Below, in pieces: positions 24,281 to 33,131 of a stretch of 49,774 nucleotides of DNA; positions within the stretch are counted from its first letter, which is position 1; each line of letters opens with the position of its first letter. Under the pieces are notes generated by a model, which worked only from the letters and a program-made list of their open reading frames with translations, was not told where the DNA came from and ran no database searches. This DNA comes from Streptomyces sp. SDr-06 (GTDB lineage: Bacteria > Actinomycetota > Actinomycetes > Streptomycetales > Streptomycetaceae): assembly GCF_003324565.1 (NCBI RefSeq), contig NZ_QOLA01000034.1, positions 1-49,774 on the forward strand. The letters are read 5' to 3'. The translations under genes and the position numbers were made by a program.

Positions 24281-26259
24281 ACGAGGCCGCCCGCGCCCTG
24301 CTGCTCCGGCTCGAGCACCTGCGTACCTCGGTCGCGGCCCTGGTCGAGGCCCGCTCCGCCGACGACCCGACGGCCCAGGACCCGCTGCGGGGCCTGTACG
24401 TCTCGGCGGAGACCGCGGCCCGCCTGGCCAGCGGCCCGGCGCCCGCACCACCGGCCGAAACGGAGCCGTTCACACCCGCGCCCGGCGACCGCCTCACGGC
24501 GCTCGCGCGGGGCTTCGGGCTCGGCCCGCTCGACGAACTGCTCCTCGTCGCGGCGCTCGCCCCCGACGTGGACCGGCGCTTCGAGCCGCTCTACGGCTAC
24601 CTCAACGACGACGTGGGCCGCCGCAGGGCCTCCGTCGCCCTCGCCCTCGAACTCGCCGGGACCGGCCCGCACGACCCCGAGGCGCGCGGCCGGTTCCATC
24701 CGGCGGCGCCGCTGATCACGGGCGGCCTGGTGGCCCTGGAGGACGAGGACCGCCCGCTGCCGGGGCGGGCCCTGCGCGTCCCGGAACGGGTGGTGTCCCA
24801 CCTGCTGGGCGACGACACCCTGGACGGCCGGCTCACCGACGCCCACATCGAATTGCTGAAGCCCGTCGGCGCCGCACCGGCCGAGGGCCTCGCGGCGCGG
24901 ATCGCCCTCGCGCCCCCGCCCCTCGCCGTCCATCTGCGCGAGCGCAGGGCCGGGAGCGGCGCGGACGCGGTGAGCGCGGCCCTGCGCGGCGCCGGGCGGA
25001 CCGTGCTGCGCCACCGCCCCGAGCAGGCCGACCGCGCGGCGGCCCGCGCCCTGCTGCGTGAGGCACGCCTGCGCGGCGCCGGAACCGCCGTGGTGGTCGA
25101 GCTGCCCAGTGAACCCGGGCCGCTCATACGGGAGTTGACGGAGCCGTCCGGGGTGACCGTGGTGTTCACCGGTACCGACCCGTACGACCCCACGTGGGCG
25201 CCCGGGGCGGCGCTGCTCGCGCTGGAGGACACCACCGCCGAGACCGACCCGCTGACCGCCTGGCACGAGGAACTGCCCGGGTACGAGGGTGACCTCGCGG
25301 AGGCCGTCGGGCCCTACCGGCTGGGGGCCGGGCAGGTGCGGCGGGCCGCACGGGGGGCGCTCGCCCTCGCCGGGTTCGAGGGGACGCCGGTGGGCCTCGG
25401 TCACGTCCAGACGAGCGCCCGGCAGCTCTCGGCGCCGCTGCTCGACCGGCACGCCCGCCGGGTGCGGCCCGCCGTCGGGTTCGCGGACCTCGTGCTGCCC
25501 GAGGAGCCGCTCGGCATGCTGCGGGAACTCGCGGGCCGGGCCCGGCACCGGGACCGGGTGCTCGGCGAATGGCGGCTGCGTACGGGGGGCGGGCGCGGCC
25601 GGGGTGTGGTCGCCCTGTTCGCGGGCGACTCCGGCACCGGCAAGACGCTGGCCGCGGAGGTCGTCGCGGGCGAGCTCGGCCTGGACCTGTACGTGGTGGA
25701 CCTGTCGTCGGTGGTCGACAAGTACGTCGGCGAGACCGAGAAGAACCTGGAGAAGATCTTCGTCGAGGCGGACCGGACCGACTCGGTGCTCCTCTTCGAC
25801 GAGGCGGACGCGGTGTTCGGCAAGCGGTCGGAGGTGAAGAGCTCGCACGACCGGTACGCCAACCTGGAGAGCGCCTACCTCCTCCAGCGCCTGGAGGCCT
25901 TCGACGGCATCGCGGTCCTGACGACCAACCTGCGGGCCAACATCGACGAGGCCTTCACGCGGCGGCTCGACCTGGTGGTGGACTTCCCGTTCCCCGACGT
26001 GGAACTGCGCGCCCTGCTGTGGCGCGCATGCCTGGCGGGGGTGCCGCAGGAGGACGGCCTGGACGCCGCGCTCGACGCGTGCGCGAAGGAGTTCGAGCTG
26101 GCGGGCGGGGCGATTCGCTCCGCGGCGGTCACGGCGGGGTATCTCGCGGCGGGGCGGGGGGCGGGGGTGTCGGCGGAGGATGTTCGGGTCGGGGCGCGGC
26201 GGGAGTATGTGAAGTCCGGTCGCCTCGTCCCCGGCACGGGCCTCGCCTGGTCCCCCTGA
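24277..26259 (+). CDS. cis15: CIS AAA+ ATPase (Pvc15-like)
   Basis: A 660-residue ATPase of the AAA+ type found in nearly all eCIS loci, thought to assist assembly or disassembly. The N-terminal 420 residues are the poorly conserved eCIS-specific part. The AAA module has Walker A GDSGTGKT at 450-457, Walker B VLLFDEADA around 504-511 and sensor 1 VLTTNLRANIDEAFTRRLD with the arginine finger region. The GTG start overlaps the DUF4255 stop. It is not a T6SS ClpV, since it has only one AAA domain. Downstream is an intergenic repeat and then minus-strand genes, so transcription must stop here. Confidence 0.9.
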   Translation: MNEAARALLLRLEHLRTSVAALVEARSADDPTAQDPLRGLYVSAETAARLASGPAPAPPAETEPFTPAPGDRLTALARGFGLGPLDELLLVAALAPDVDRRFEPLYGYLNDDVGRRRASVALALELAGTGPHDPEARGRFHPAAPLITGGLVALEDEDRPLPGRALRVPERVVSHLLGDDTLDGRLTDAHIELLKPVGAAPAEGLAARIALAPPPLAVHLRERRAGSGADAVSAALRGAGRTVLRHRPEQADRAAARALLREARLRGAGTAVVVELPSEPGPLIRELTEPSGVTVVFTGTDPYDPTWAPGAALLALEDTTAETDPLTAWHEELPGYEGDLAEAVGPYRLGAGQVRRAARGALALAGFEGTPVGLGHVQTSARQLSAPLLDRHARRVRPAVGFADLVLPEEPLGMLRELAGRARHRDRVLGEWRLRTGGGRGRGVVALFAGDSGTGKTLAAEVVAGELGLDLYVVDLSSVVDKYVGETEKNLEKIFVEADRTDSVLLFDEADAVFGKRSEVKSSHDRYANLESAYLLQRLEAFDGIAVLTTNLRANIDEAFTRRLDLVVDFPFPDVELRALLWRACLAGVPQEDGLDAALDACAKEFELAGGAIRSAAVTAGYLAAGRGAGVSAEDVRVGARREYVKSGRLVPGTGLAWSP

Positions 26260-26339
26260 CGGGGCGCCCCCCTTGGCAGGGTGCCCGTACGGGGTTGCCC
26301 TTGCAGGGTGCGGATGCGGGGCCCTGCGGCCCCGGCCCG

Positions 26340-26581
26340 CCTTCGGTCTGCGGACCGTCCCCGCTTCTCGCGCAGTTCCCCGCGCCCCTCAACCCTCGTT
26401 CACCTGCGGACCGTGGACGGCTGGTCGCGCAGTTCCCCGCGCCCCTTGGCGGCATCGTGCTGGCCCGCATGGGCAACCTCAGCCCGTCATGGGGGTCGCC
26501 CCTGGCCCTTAAGGCCTCGGGGGAGTTTGAGGACGAGCGCCGTTCAGGCGCGCACGGGGGTCTGGGGGCGGAGCCCCCAGA
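26340..26581 (-). repeat. Intergenic repeat, copy B (inverted relative to 15097-15335)
   Basis: Fills most of the 338-bp gap between the AAA+ gene and the minus-strand lectin-like gene. Read on the minus strand it begins with the hairpin CTGGGGGC-TCC-GCCCCCAG (26580-26562). It then has CGCTCGTCCTCAAACTCCCC, CATGACGGGCTGA and two copies of the GGGGCGCGGGGAACTGCG core, and ends at CGGTCCGCAGACCGAAGG (26357-26340), in the same order as copy A. The hairpin may terminate both converging genes. No coding capacity is evident. Confidence 0.87.
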
Positions 26582-26597
26582 CAGCGAGGGGCCAGGG

Positions 26598-28025
26598 TTA
26601 CTGGAGGATCTTCCAGCGCTGCTGGTCGTCCGGGAGCGCCCCGCAGGGCCGCACCTCGGCCACCTGAAGGTTCTTCCGGTCGTTGGGCGTCAGATCGGAC
26701 AGGCACCAGTTGTCGTCCCGGCTCACCAGCCGCACAAACCCGTCCGCCCCGTTGATCGGCTGGATCGACCACTTCTGGTTGGCGGTCATGGACCCGTTGG
26801 ACAGGCTGGCCTCGCCACCCGACGCCCCCCACATCTGGATCTGGTTCCCCTCCCGGGTGTTGTCCGCGACAGCCCACGGCTCGGACGACGACGTGAAGGC
26901 GAACTCGTTGTTCGGCAGGGGCCGTACGTGCCAGAACTGGTCCCAGGGCGGCGAGTTGAAGCTCGTCGGCGCCGTGTAGACGTACCGGCCCTCCGCCTTC
27001 TGGTCGGTCGCCGTGACGAGGAGGTACCCGAGCCCGGACTGGATCCGCACCAGCTTGTTCGGGTCGTACTTGGGCTGCTTGGGAGCAGGGTTCCCACCGC
27101 CGCCCCCGCTGCCGCCGCCACCGGGGTCCTTCGGCTTCGGCTGGCCGCCGGGGTCGGGCGCGGGCGGCGCGGGCTGGGAGGGGGGCGGGGGCTGCTTCGA
27201 GGGCGGGGGCGGGGCCGACGGCAGCGGGGTGTTGGAGCCCTGCGGGAGCGGCTCCTCCTTGGCCGGTGCCTTCTCGGAGGCCTGGCTCTTGACGCCCATG
27301 TCGTGCTGGAACCAGACGACGGCGAACGCGACGATCGCCGCCACCAGGACCGAGCCGACCGCGAGGACCCAGCGCGGGAACACGGACGGCTGCACATAGG
27401 TGCCGCGCAGCTCCTGCGGCGCGGGCTCGCCGGACCTCAACACCGAGATGGTGAAGGGGTGTTGGCGGATGCCGCCGACCCAGCTCACATTGACCGCGGT
27501 GAGCTGCACCTCGGCGAAACCGGCCCGGCCCGGGTCGACCTGGACCGCGGTGGGGTTGGCCTCGACGGTGACGGCGTCCCCGTTGTCGCGGGTGGAGAAG
27601 GAGGCGGTGAGCGGCTGGTTGCCCAGGTTGTCGACGGCCACCCGGCCGCGCGCGCGACGGCGTCCCTTGACGGTGCGCGGGACCAGCTCGGCGCGGAACT
27701 CGGCGAACGGGCTGATGGTGAGCCGGCCCTCGACGACATCGGCCTCGCCGGGATGTTCGCGGGGCTCGACGCGGATGCCGAAGGGGGTCGGGCCCGCCAG
27801 TGCGTCCGGGGTGCGCGGCGGTGCGAAGGTGACCTCGGCGGTCCCCTCCGCCCCGGGGTAGAGCCGCAGGACGGTCGGCTCCACGCTCGCCCACCCGGCG
27901 GCGTCCCCGACCGGTGAGAGCCGGTACTCCTCGACGGTGTCCCCCGTATTGCGCACGCGCAGCCGTACGGCGGTGCTCTCACCGGGGGCCACGGTGGTGG
28001 CGGGGGGCTCCAGGGCTGTCCACAT
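26598..28025 (-). CDS. Ig-TM-Pro-rich membrane protein with lectin-like C-terminus
   Basis: A 475-residue single-pass protein inside the CIS locus. Residues 1-215 hold two Ig-like (NEW3/alpha-galactosidase-like) domains with VRNTGDTVEEYRLSPVG and VDNLGNQPLTASFSTRDNG. One helix follows at about 219-240 (VLAVGSVLVAAIVAFAVVWF), then a Pro/Gly-rich stalk (262-330). The C-terminal 140 residues resemble a ricin/RICIN-like beta-trefoil (QKWSIQPINGADGFVRLVS, WCLSDL, QQRWKIL). With no N-terminal signal, the Ig part is probably cytoplasmic and the lectin part external. The ATG at 28025 follows GGGGGG by 5 nt. It is a paralogue of the next gene; the function is unproven. Confidence 0.78.
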   Translation of the reverse strand: MWTALEPPATTVAPGESTAVRLRVRNTGDTVEEYRLSPVGDAAGWASVEPTVLRLYPGAEGTAEVTFAPPRTPDALAGPTPFGIRVEPREHPGEADVVEGRLTISPFAEFRAELVPRTVKGRRRARGRVAVDNLGNQPLTASFSTRDNGDAVTVEANPTAVQVDPGRAGFAEVQLTAVNVSWVGGIRQHPFTISVLRSGEPAPQELRGTYVQPSVFPRWVLAVGSVLVAAIVAFAVVWFQHDMGVKSQASEKAPAKEEPLPQGSNTPLPSAPPPPSKQPPPPSQPAPPAPDPGGQPKPKDPGGGGSGGGGGNPAPKQPKYDPNKLVRIQSGLGYLLVTATDQKAEGRYVYTAPTSFNSPPWDQFWHVRPLPNNEFAFTSSSEPWAVADNTREGNQIQMWGASGGEASLSNGSMTANQKWSIQPINGADGFVRLVSRDDNWCLSDLTPNDRKNLQVAEVRPCGALPDDQQRWKILQ

Positions 28026-28104
28026 ACTCACCCCCCGAGTTAATTGCGGTGGCTGGTGAAGTACAGGGACACGAGGGGCAGTTCCGGGGGCAGGACCCGC
28101 TGCC

Positions 28105-28124
28105 CTAGCGGCCATAGCCGCTAG
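28105..28124 (-). terminator. Perfect hairpin 1 of 3
   Basis: CTAGCGGC (28105-28112) and GCCGCTAG (28117-28124) around CATA. First of three consecutive perfect hairpins between the two paralogous membrane genes, 80 bp before the ATG of the downstream gene. Confidence 0.5.
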
Positions 28125-28127
28125 TCA

Positions 28128-28148
28128 GGCGGCCCGGGCCGGGCCGCC
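28128..28148 (-). terminator. Perfect hairpin 2 of 3
   Basis: GGCGGCCC (28128-28135) and GGGCCGCC (28141-28148) around a 5-nt loop. Pure G/C stem 3 bp from hairpin 1. Confidence 0.55.
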
Positions 28149-28160
28149 GTCAACGGTGGA

Positions 28161-28192
28161 CCCGGGCGGTTGCGGGGGAACAACCGCCCGGG
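28161..28192 (-). terminator. Perfect 12-bp hairpin 3 of 3
   Basis: CCCGGGCGGTTG (28161-28172) and CAACCGCCCGGG (28181-28192), with loop CGGGGGAA. It is the longest perfect stem in the window, 65 bp downstream of the stop of the upstream minus-strand gene. A T-tract is absent. Confidence 0.65.
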
Positions 28193-28257
28193 AGTCTGGG
28201 ATGCGAGCAGCCTTTCAGCCCTCGATCAGCAGCGCCTAACGCGCGCTAACGCCCGCG

Positions 28258-29832
28258 CTAACGGCCCGGCTTGCCGGGCCCGTTCACCGAGCCGCCGACC
28301 AGTTTCCCGATCGTGGCCCCGTCGGCCACGCCGGTCTTCGGGAGGCCGACCTGGCCCTGGTACTGGGCGATCTTGTCCTTGAGCGAGCTGTCCGACACCA
28401 TCGGTTGGCTGCTCTTCTGACCGCTCTTGAAGTAGGCGATCCCGGTCTGGGCGAAGCCGCGATCGCGGTTCAGGTCGTCGTTGGAGATGGCGGCCTGGGA
28501 CGCCCACCAGAACGCCGCGTTCAACTGCGTCACCTGGTAGTTCTTCGCCCCGCTCTTCACGTCGTCCGGCCGGATGCCCTGCGCCCACAGCGAGGTGAGG
28601 GTGGCCCGGCCCAGGGTGCCGTAGGGGTCCGTCCTGGTCAGCTCCCGGCTGCTGTTCCTGTCCCGCATGACGTGCTCCTGGTAGCAGCGCAGCGAGGTGT
28701 CGGTGAGCTGGTCGATGACGCCCGCGGTCCAGCCCGGCTTCAGCTGGCAGGGGTTGCTGTTGCCGAGGGTGGCCAGGCGGTACTGCGCGAACTCGACGAT
28801 GTCGTCCGGCTTGTAGCCCATCTGCCAGGGCGGGCCCGACTTGGCGTTCGCCTTCGGCGGGGGCGGCGCGTGGGGCGGCGGCGGCACGACGGGCGGGCCG
28901 CCGTCGGGCGCCGCGTTGTCGCCGCCTCCACCACCGCCACCGCCCGCACCGCCGCCGGAGCCGCCGGGCGGGTTCTGCGCGGGCGGCGCCGCGGGCGGGG
29001 CGGACGAGGGGGCCGGGGGCAGCGGGGACTCGGCGCCCTGCGGCACCGGCTGGGCGCTCGGCCCGGCCTGGAGTTCACCGCTCGCGGTGGTCACCTTGGG
29101 CTGGAAGCCCAGCCACAGCACCGCGAACGCGACGGCCGCCGTGACCAGCGCGCTGCCCGTGACCAGCAGCCAGCGCGGCAGCACGGGGCGCTGGTCGAAG
29201 GTGCCGCCGAGGTCGAGACCGGTGTCGTCGCCGGAGCGGCGCACCACCACGGTCAGGCGGTGGTGTTCGGCCGTACCGGTCCAGCGGACCCGCTGCGGCC
29301 GGACGTTGAGCTTCGCGAACGCGGCGCGCCCGGGCGCCACCTGGACCGAGTTCGGCGCCATGTCGTAGGTGAGCCGGTTGCCCTCGTCGCGCAGGGTCAG
29401 CGACGCCGTGAGCGGGGTGTTGCCGAGGTTGTCGACGGCCACCGAGGCCCGGGCCCGGAACCGGCCCACCAGGCTCGGCGGCAGCAGTTCGGCGCGCACC
29501 TCGCTGAAGGGCGCGACCGTGACCTGCCCTTCGAGCACGTCCCGCAGGTCGGGGTGCTCGCGGGGCTCCACGCGGATGCCGTACGGGGCCGGGCCCGCCA
29601 GCGCGTCGGGGGTGCGCGGCGGCGCGAAGGAGATCTCCGCGGTGCCCTCGCTGCCCGGGTAGAGGCGCAGGGTGTCGGGTTCCACCCGGGCCCAGCCCGC
29701 GGGAGCGCCGACGATCGACAGCCGGAACTCCTCGACCGTGTCCCCGGTATTGCGCACCCGCAGCCGTGCGGTGGCACGCCCACCGGGATCAACGGCGACG
29801 GCGGCCGGGTCCAGAGACGTCCACATGGTCAT
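28258..29832 (-). CDS. Ig-TM-Pro-rich membrane protein with peptidoglycan-binding-like C-terminus
   Basis: A 524-residue paralogue of the downstream protein. It has the same N-terminal plan: VRNTGDTVEEFRLSIVG, PPRTPDALAGPAPYGIRVEP and VDNLGNTPLTASLTLRDEG. A single helix at about 222-242 (WLLVTGSALVTAAVAFAVLW) and a Pro/Gly/Ser-rich stalk follow. The C-terminal 180 residues differ and are helical, with several repeats like IAQYQGQVGLPKTGVADGAT and DPYGTLGRATLTSLWAQGI, resembling peptidoglycan-binding-1 modules. The topology suggests a protein that links the cytoplasm to the cell wall. ATG at 29832. The stop codon lies inside a run of three CTAACG direct repeats. Confidence 0.78.
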   Translation of the reverse strand: MTMWTSLDPAAVAVDPGGRATARLRVRNTGDTVEEFRLSIVGAPAGWARVEPDTLRLYPGSEGTAEISFAPPRTPDALAGPAPYGIRVEPREHPDLRDVLEGQVTVAPFSEVRAELLPPSLVGRFRARASVAVDNLGNTPLTASLTLRDEGNRLTYDMAPNSVQVAPGRAAFAKLNVRPQRVRWTGTAEHHRLTVVVRRSGDDTGLDLGGTFDQRPVLPRWLLVTGSALVTAAVAFAVLWLGFQPKVTTASGELQAGPSAQPVPQGAESPLPPAPSSAPPAAPPAQNPPGGSGGGAGGGGGGGGDNAAPDGGPPVVPPPPHAPPPPKANAKSGPPWQMGYKPDDIVEFAQYRLATLGNSNPCQLKPGWTAGVIDQLTDTSLRCYQEHVMRDRNSSRELTRTDPYGTLGRATLTSLWAQGIRPDDVKSGAKNYQVTQLNAAFWWASQAAISNDDLNRDRGFAQTGIAYFKSGQKSSQPMVSDSSLKDKIAQYQGQVGLPKTGVADGATIGKLVGGSVNGPGKPGR

Positions 29833-29882
29833 GACCGAAGGCTAGGGGGCGCGCCGGGCCGCCCCCTGCCCGAAAGGCTCTG

Positions 29883-32800
29883 TCAGAGGGCAGCACCGGC
29901 TGCACTCGTGGCCCCGGCGACCGAGCTGCCCGGCGGGCCGGTCGACTGTCTGGGCACCGTGGCCGCGGGGCCCAGCGGCGAGGTCAGTTCGTCGGCCTCC
30001 GCCGCGCCCCGCGTGCTGAGCAGCCGGTGAGCGGTGCGCAGCGAGGCCAGCGCGGACAGCGCCGGTGTCTCGCCGAGCACCAGCAGGGCCCGGCCCCGGG
30101 CGGCGAGCGCGAGGCCCCGGCAGAACGGGTCCCCGAGGTCGCCCTCGATGGACAGCGCCTGCGTCGCACAGGCCGCCGCCTCGCCGGGCCGCTCCCTGGC
30201 CAGCGCGCAGTGCGCGAGGCGGGCCCAGGCCAGCGCCTCCCAGCGCAGGTCGCCGACCCACTGGTGGTGCTGGCGCGACTCCCGCAGGTGGGCGGCGGCC
30301 CGCACCGGACGACCGCCCGCGAGCAGGGCGCAGCCGATCTGGTACAGCACGTGTCCGAGCGTACCCCGGTCGCCCAACTCCCTTGCCGCTCGAATCACTT
30401 CATCGGCCGCCGCCTCCGCGCTCTCCTTGTGGCCGAGCAGCATCCGGGCGCGTACGACATGGGCCAGGACCCGTACCGCCTCGCCCCGGCTGCCCAGCTC
30501 CACGAACCGGGCGTAGGCCTGCTCGAACAGGGGCAGCGCCTCGGCGGTGCGGCCCATCGCGCCCAGGATCATGCCGAGTTCGTGCGCCGCCTCCGACTCG
30601 GTCAGCGGATCGCCGGCCAGGGCGGCGAACCGGAGCGCCTGGCGCAGGGTGCGTTCGGCGCGCCGGTAAGTGTCCGCGTGCTGCTGCGGCGCGGCGGCGA
30701 TCAGGCGCAGCGCCCGGCCGACCGAGCGGGAGGCGCCGGCGCAGTGGGCGGCCGACAGGGCGAGCCGGGCCGGGCCGTGGAGCTCGCGGCGCCGGGCGGT
30801 GCCGAGGACGAGGTGCGCCCACCCGGTGAGCAGGTCGACGGCGGGCCGCAGCGCCTCGTCGCCCAGGTCCTCCCAGGGTCCCTTGCCGAGTGCCTGCTCG
30901 ACGGTGGCGCGAATGAGCCGGTGCGACTCCTGGAGCCAGGCCCGCGCGGCCTCGGCGCCGGCCGGCCGGTAGCCGGGCGCCTGCGGCGCGTACAGCAGAT
31001 CGGGTACGCCGCTGAGCGGGCGCAACAGGCCGATGGTGGTGCGGACGGTGGCCAGCACGTGGTCGAGGAGCCTGCGCTGGGCGGCGGGCCGCTCGGCCGC
31101 GTCCGGCGAGTCGTCGAGGACCCGCCGGGCGAAGATCCGTACGAGGTCGTGGAAGCCGTAGCGGCCCACGCCGCGGGCCTCCAGGAGACCGGCGTCGACG
31201 AGCGCCTCCAGGGCCTCCTCGGCCGCGTACTCCTCGACGTCGAGCAGGGCGGCCGCGGTGGCGCGGTCGAAGACCGGCACGGCGGCGGCGGAGGCCAGGC
31301 GGAAGGCGCGGGCGGCGTGCGGGTCCAGCCCCTCGTAGCTGAGCCGGAAGGCGGCGTCGACGCCGAGCCCGTCGGCCTCCAGCTCGTCCAGGCGGTGCCG
31401 TTCGTCGCGCAGCCGGGCCGTCAGGTCGGCCAGCGCCCAGTCCGGGCGGGCGGTCAGGCGGGCCGCCGCGATGCGCACCGCGAGCGGCAACCGGCCGCAG
31501 GCGGAGACCAGTTGACGGGCGGCCTCCGGCTCGGCTCCCACCCGCTCCTCGCCCACGATGGCTTCGAGCATGGCCAGTGCGTCCTGCTCGGTCATCGCCT
31601 CCACGTCCAGGAGCCGGGCCCCGGGCAGTCCGGCGATCCGGGTGCGGCTGGTGACGAGGACCGCGCTGCCGGGGGTGCCGGGGAGGAGGGGGCGCAGCTG
31701 CGCGGTGTCGTGCGCGTTGTCGAGCAGGACCAGTACGCGCCGGCCCGCGAGCAGCGAGCGGTACAGCGCGGCCCGCTGGCCCGCGTCGTCCGGTACGGCG
31801 CCCTCGGCCACGCCGAGGGAGCGGAGCAGCTGGGTCAGGACGTCCGCGCTGTCGGCGGGGTCGGGGTCGCCGCCGCGGAGGTCCGCGTACAGCTGTCCGT
31901 CGGGGAAGGCCCGGCGCACCGCGTGGCCCGCGCGGACGGCCAGGGCGCTCTTGCCCGCGCCGCCCAGGCCGGTGAGTACGGCGAGCGCCGGGGTGCGGGT
32001 GTCCTGGGCGTCCTGGAGGACGGCGCGCAGATCCTTGAGCAGGCCCTCCCGGCCCGTGAAGTCCCGTACGGGCGGCGGAAGTTGCGCGGGGCGATGTGGT
32101 GTGCGCGGTTCCGGGGCGGGAGCCTGGGTCCGCTCTGCGGGGGCGGGCGCGGACATGGAGGTTCCGGCGGGCGGGGTTCGCCGCGCCCGCCCTTCGCCGG
32201 GGCCGCGGCTTCGCCCGGCCGGGGCGGGCCCCGGCCGCTCCGCGGACCGGCCGTCCGCGACGGGGGCGGGACGGGGGGCCGCCACCGTGCGGGCCGGTGC
32301 GTTCGCGGGCGCGGCCCTGGCGGTGTGCGGGTCCTCGGCGGGGCGGCTCAGCAGGCGGGTGTGCAGGGCGGTCAGTTCGGGGCCCGGGGGGACGCCCAGT
32401 TCGGCGTCCAGGGTGCGGCGCGTGGCCTCGTACACCGCGAACGCGTCCGCCTGGCGGCCCGCCCGGTGCAGGGCCAGCATCAGGAGGGCCTGGGTGCGCT
32501 CGCGCAGGGGGTGTTCGGCGGCGAAGGAGCGCAGCGAGGCGATCGTCGCCGCGTGGCGGTCCAGGGCGAGGGCGCCGTGGAAGTGGTCCTCGCGGGCGGA
32601 GAGCCACAGTTCGGTGAGCCGGTCGCGCTGGCGCTCCGCGTGCGGTCCCGGCAGGCCCGCGAGCGGGCTGCCGCCCCACAGGGCGAGCGCGCCGGTCAGC
32701 TCGCGGTGGGCGCCGGCGGTGTCCCCGACGCCGCGCAGCCGGGCGGCCTCGGCGAGCCGGGTCTCGAACAGCGTGGTGTCGAGCGCCGTGGAGGGCACCC

Positions 32801-33131
32801 GCAGCGCGTAGCCGTCGTCGGCCGACACCAGGAGCCGGGCCGGGGTGCGCGCGGGGCGGCCCGGTTCGAGCAGGGTGCGCAGCCGCGACACATAGGTGCG
32901 CAGCGTGCCCACGCCGCGCGGGGGCAGCCGCTCCCCCCAGATCGCGTCGAGGAGTTCGGGCATCGAGACCGGACGGCCCACGCGCAGCAGCAGCACCGCG
33001 AGCAGGGCGCGCTGCTGGGGCGGGCCGAGGCGCAGGGGGCGGCCGTCGAGCTCTCCTTCGACGGGCCCGAGCATCCGGAACCGCAGTCCGTCGGTTGTGC
33101 CGCCCTCGCCCGTTGGGCCGGATTCCGTCAC
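29883..33131 (-). CDS. AfsR-like SARP / NB-ARC regulator
   Basis: A 1082-residue regulator. Residues 15-260 contain a SARP-type OmpR-like DNA-binding domain (LRFRMLGPVEGELDGRPLRL, QQRALLAVLLLR) and the bacterial transcriptional activator domain BTAD. A proline-rich linker follows. The NB-ARC ATPase has Walker A LTGLGGAGKSALAVRAG and a Walker B-like RRVLVLLDNAHD. The C-terminal 350 residues are TPR-like helices (ALPLFEQAYARFVELG). Such proteins activate gene clusters in response to nucleotide or ligand. The start is GTG at 33131; a longer upstream reading is low-complexity. It is divergent from the cargo gene (33424), so the intergenic region may be its target. Confidence 0.86.
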   Translation of the reverse strand: MTESGPTGEGGTTDGLRFRMLGPVEGELDGRPLRLGPPQQRALLAVLLLRVGRPVSMPELLDAIWGERLPPRGVGTLRTYVSRLRTLLEPGRPARTPARLLVSADDGYALRVPSTALDTTLFETRLAEAARLRGVGDTAGAHRELTGALALWGGSPLAGLPGPHAERQRDRLTELWLSAREDHFHGALALDRHAATIASLRSFAAEHPLRERTQALLMLALHRAGRQADAFAVYEATRRTLDAELGVPPGPELTALHTRLLSRPAEDPHTARAAPANAPARTVAAPRPAPVADGRSAERPGPAPAGRSRGPGEGRARRTPPAGTSMSAPAPAERTQAPAPEPRTPHRPAQLPPPVRDFTGREGLLKDLRAVLQDAQDTRTPALAVLTGLGGAGKSALAVRAGHAVRRAFPDGQLYADLRGGDPDPADSADVLTQLLRSLGVAEGAVPDDAGQRAALYRSLLAGRRVLVLLDNAHDTAQLRPLLPGTPGSAVLVTSRTRIAGLPGARLLDVEAMTEQDALAMLEAIVGEERVGAEPEAARQLVSACGRLPLAVRIAAARLTARPDWALADLTARLRDERHRLDELEADGLGVDAAFRLSYEGLDPHAARAFRLASAAAVPVFDRATAAALLDVEEYAAEEALEALVDAGLLEARGVGRYGFHDLVRIFARRVLDDSPDAAERPAAQRRLLDHVLATVRTTIGLLRPLSGVPDLLYAPQAPGYRPAGAEAARAWLQESHRLIRATVEQALGKGPWEDLGDEALRPAVDLLTGWAHLVLGTARRRELHGPARLALSAAHCAGASRSVGRALRLIAAAPQQHADTYRRAERTLRQALRFAALAGDPLTESEAAHELGMILGAMGRTAEALPLFEQAYARFVELGSRGEAVRVLAHVVRARMLLGHKESAEAAADEVIRAARELGDRGTLGHVLYQIGCALLAGGRPVRAAAHLRESRQHHQWVGDLRWEALAWARLAHCALARERPGEAAACATQALSIEGDLGDPFCRGLALAARGRALLVLGETPALSALASLRTAHRLLSTRGAAEADELTSPLGPAATVPRQSTGPPGSSVAGATSAAGAAL

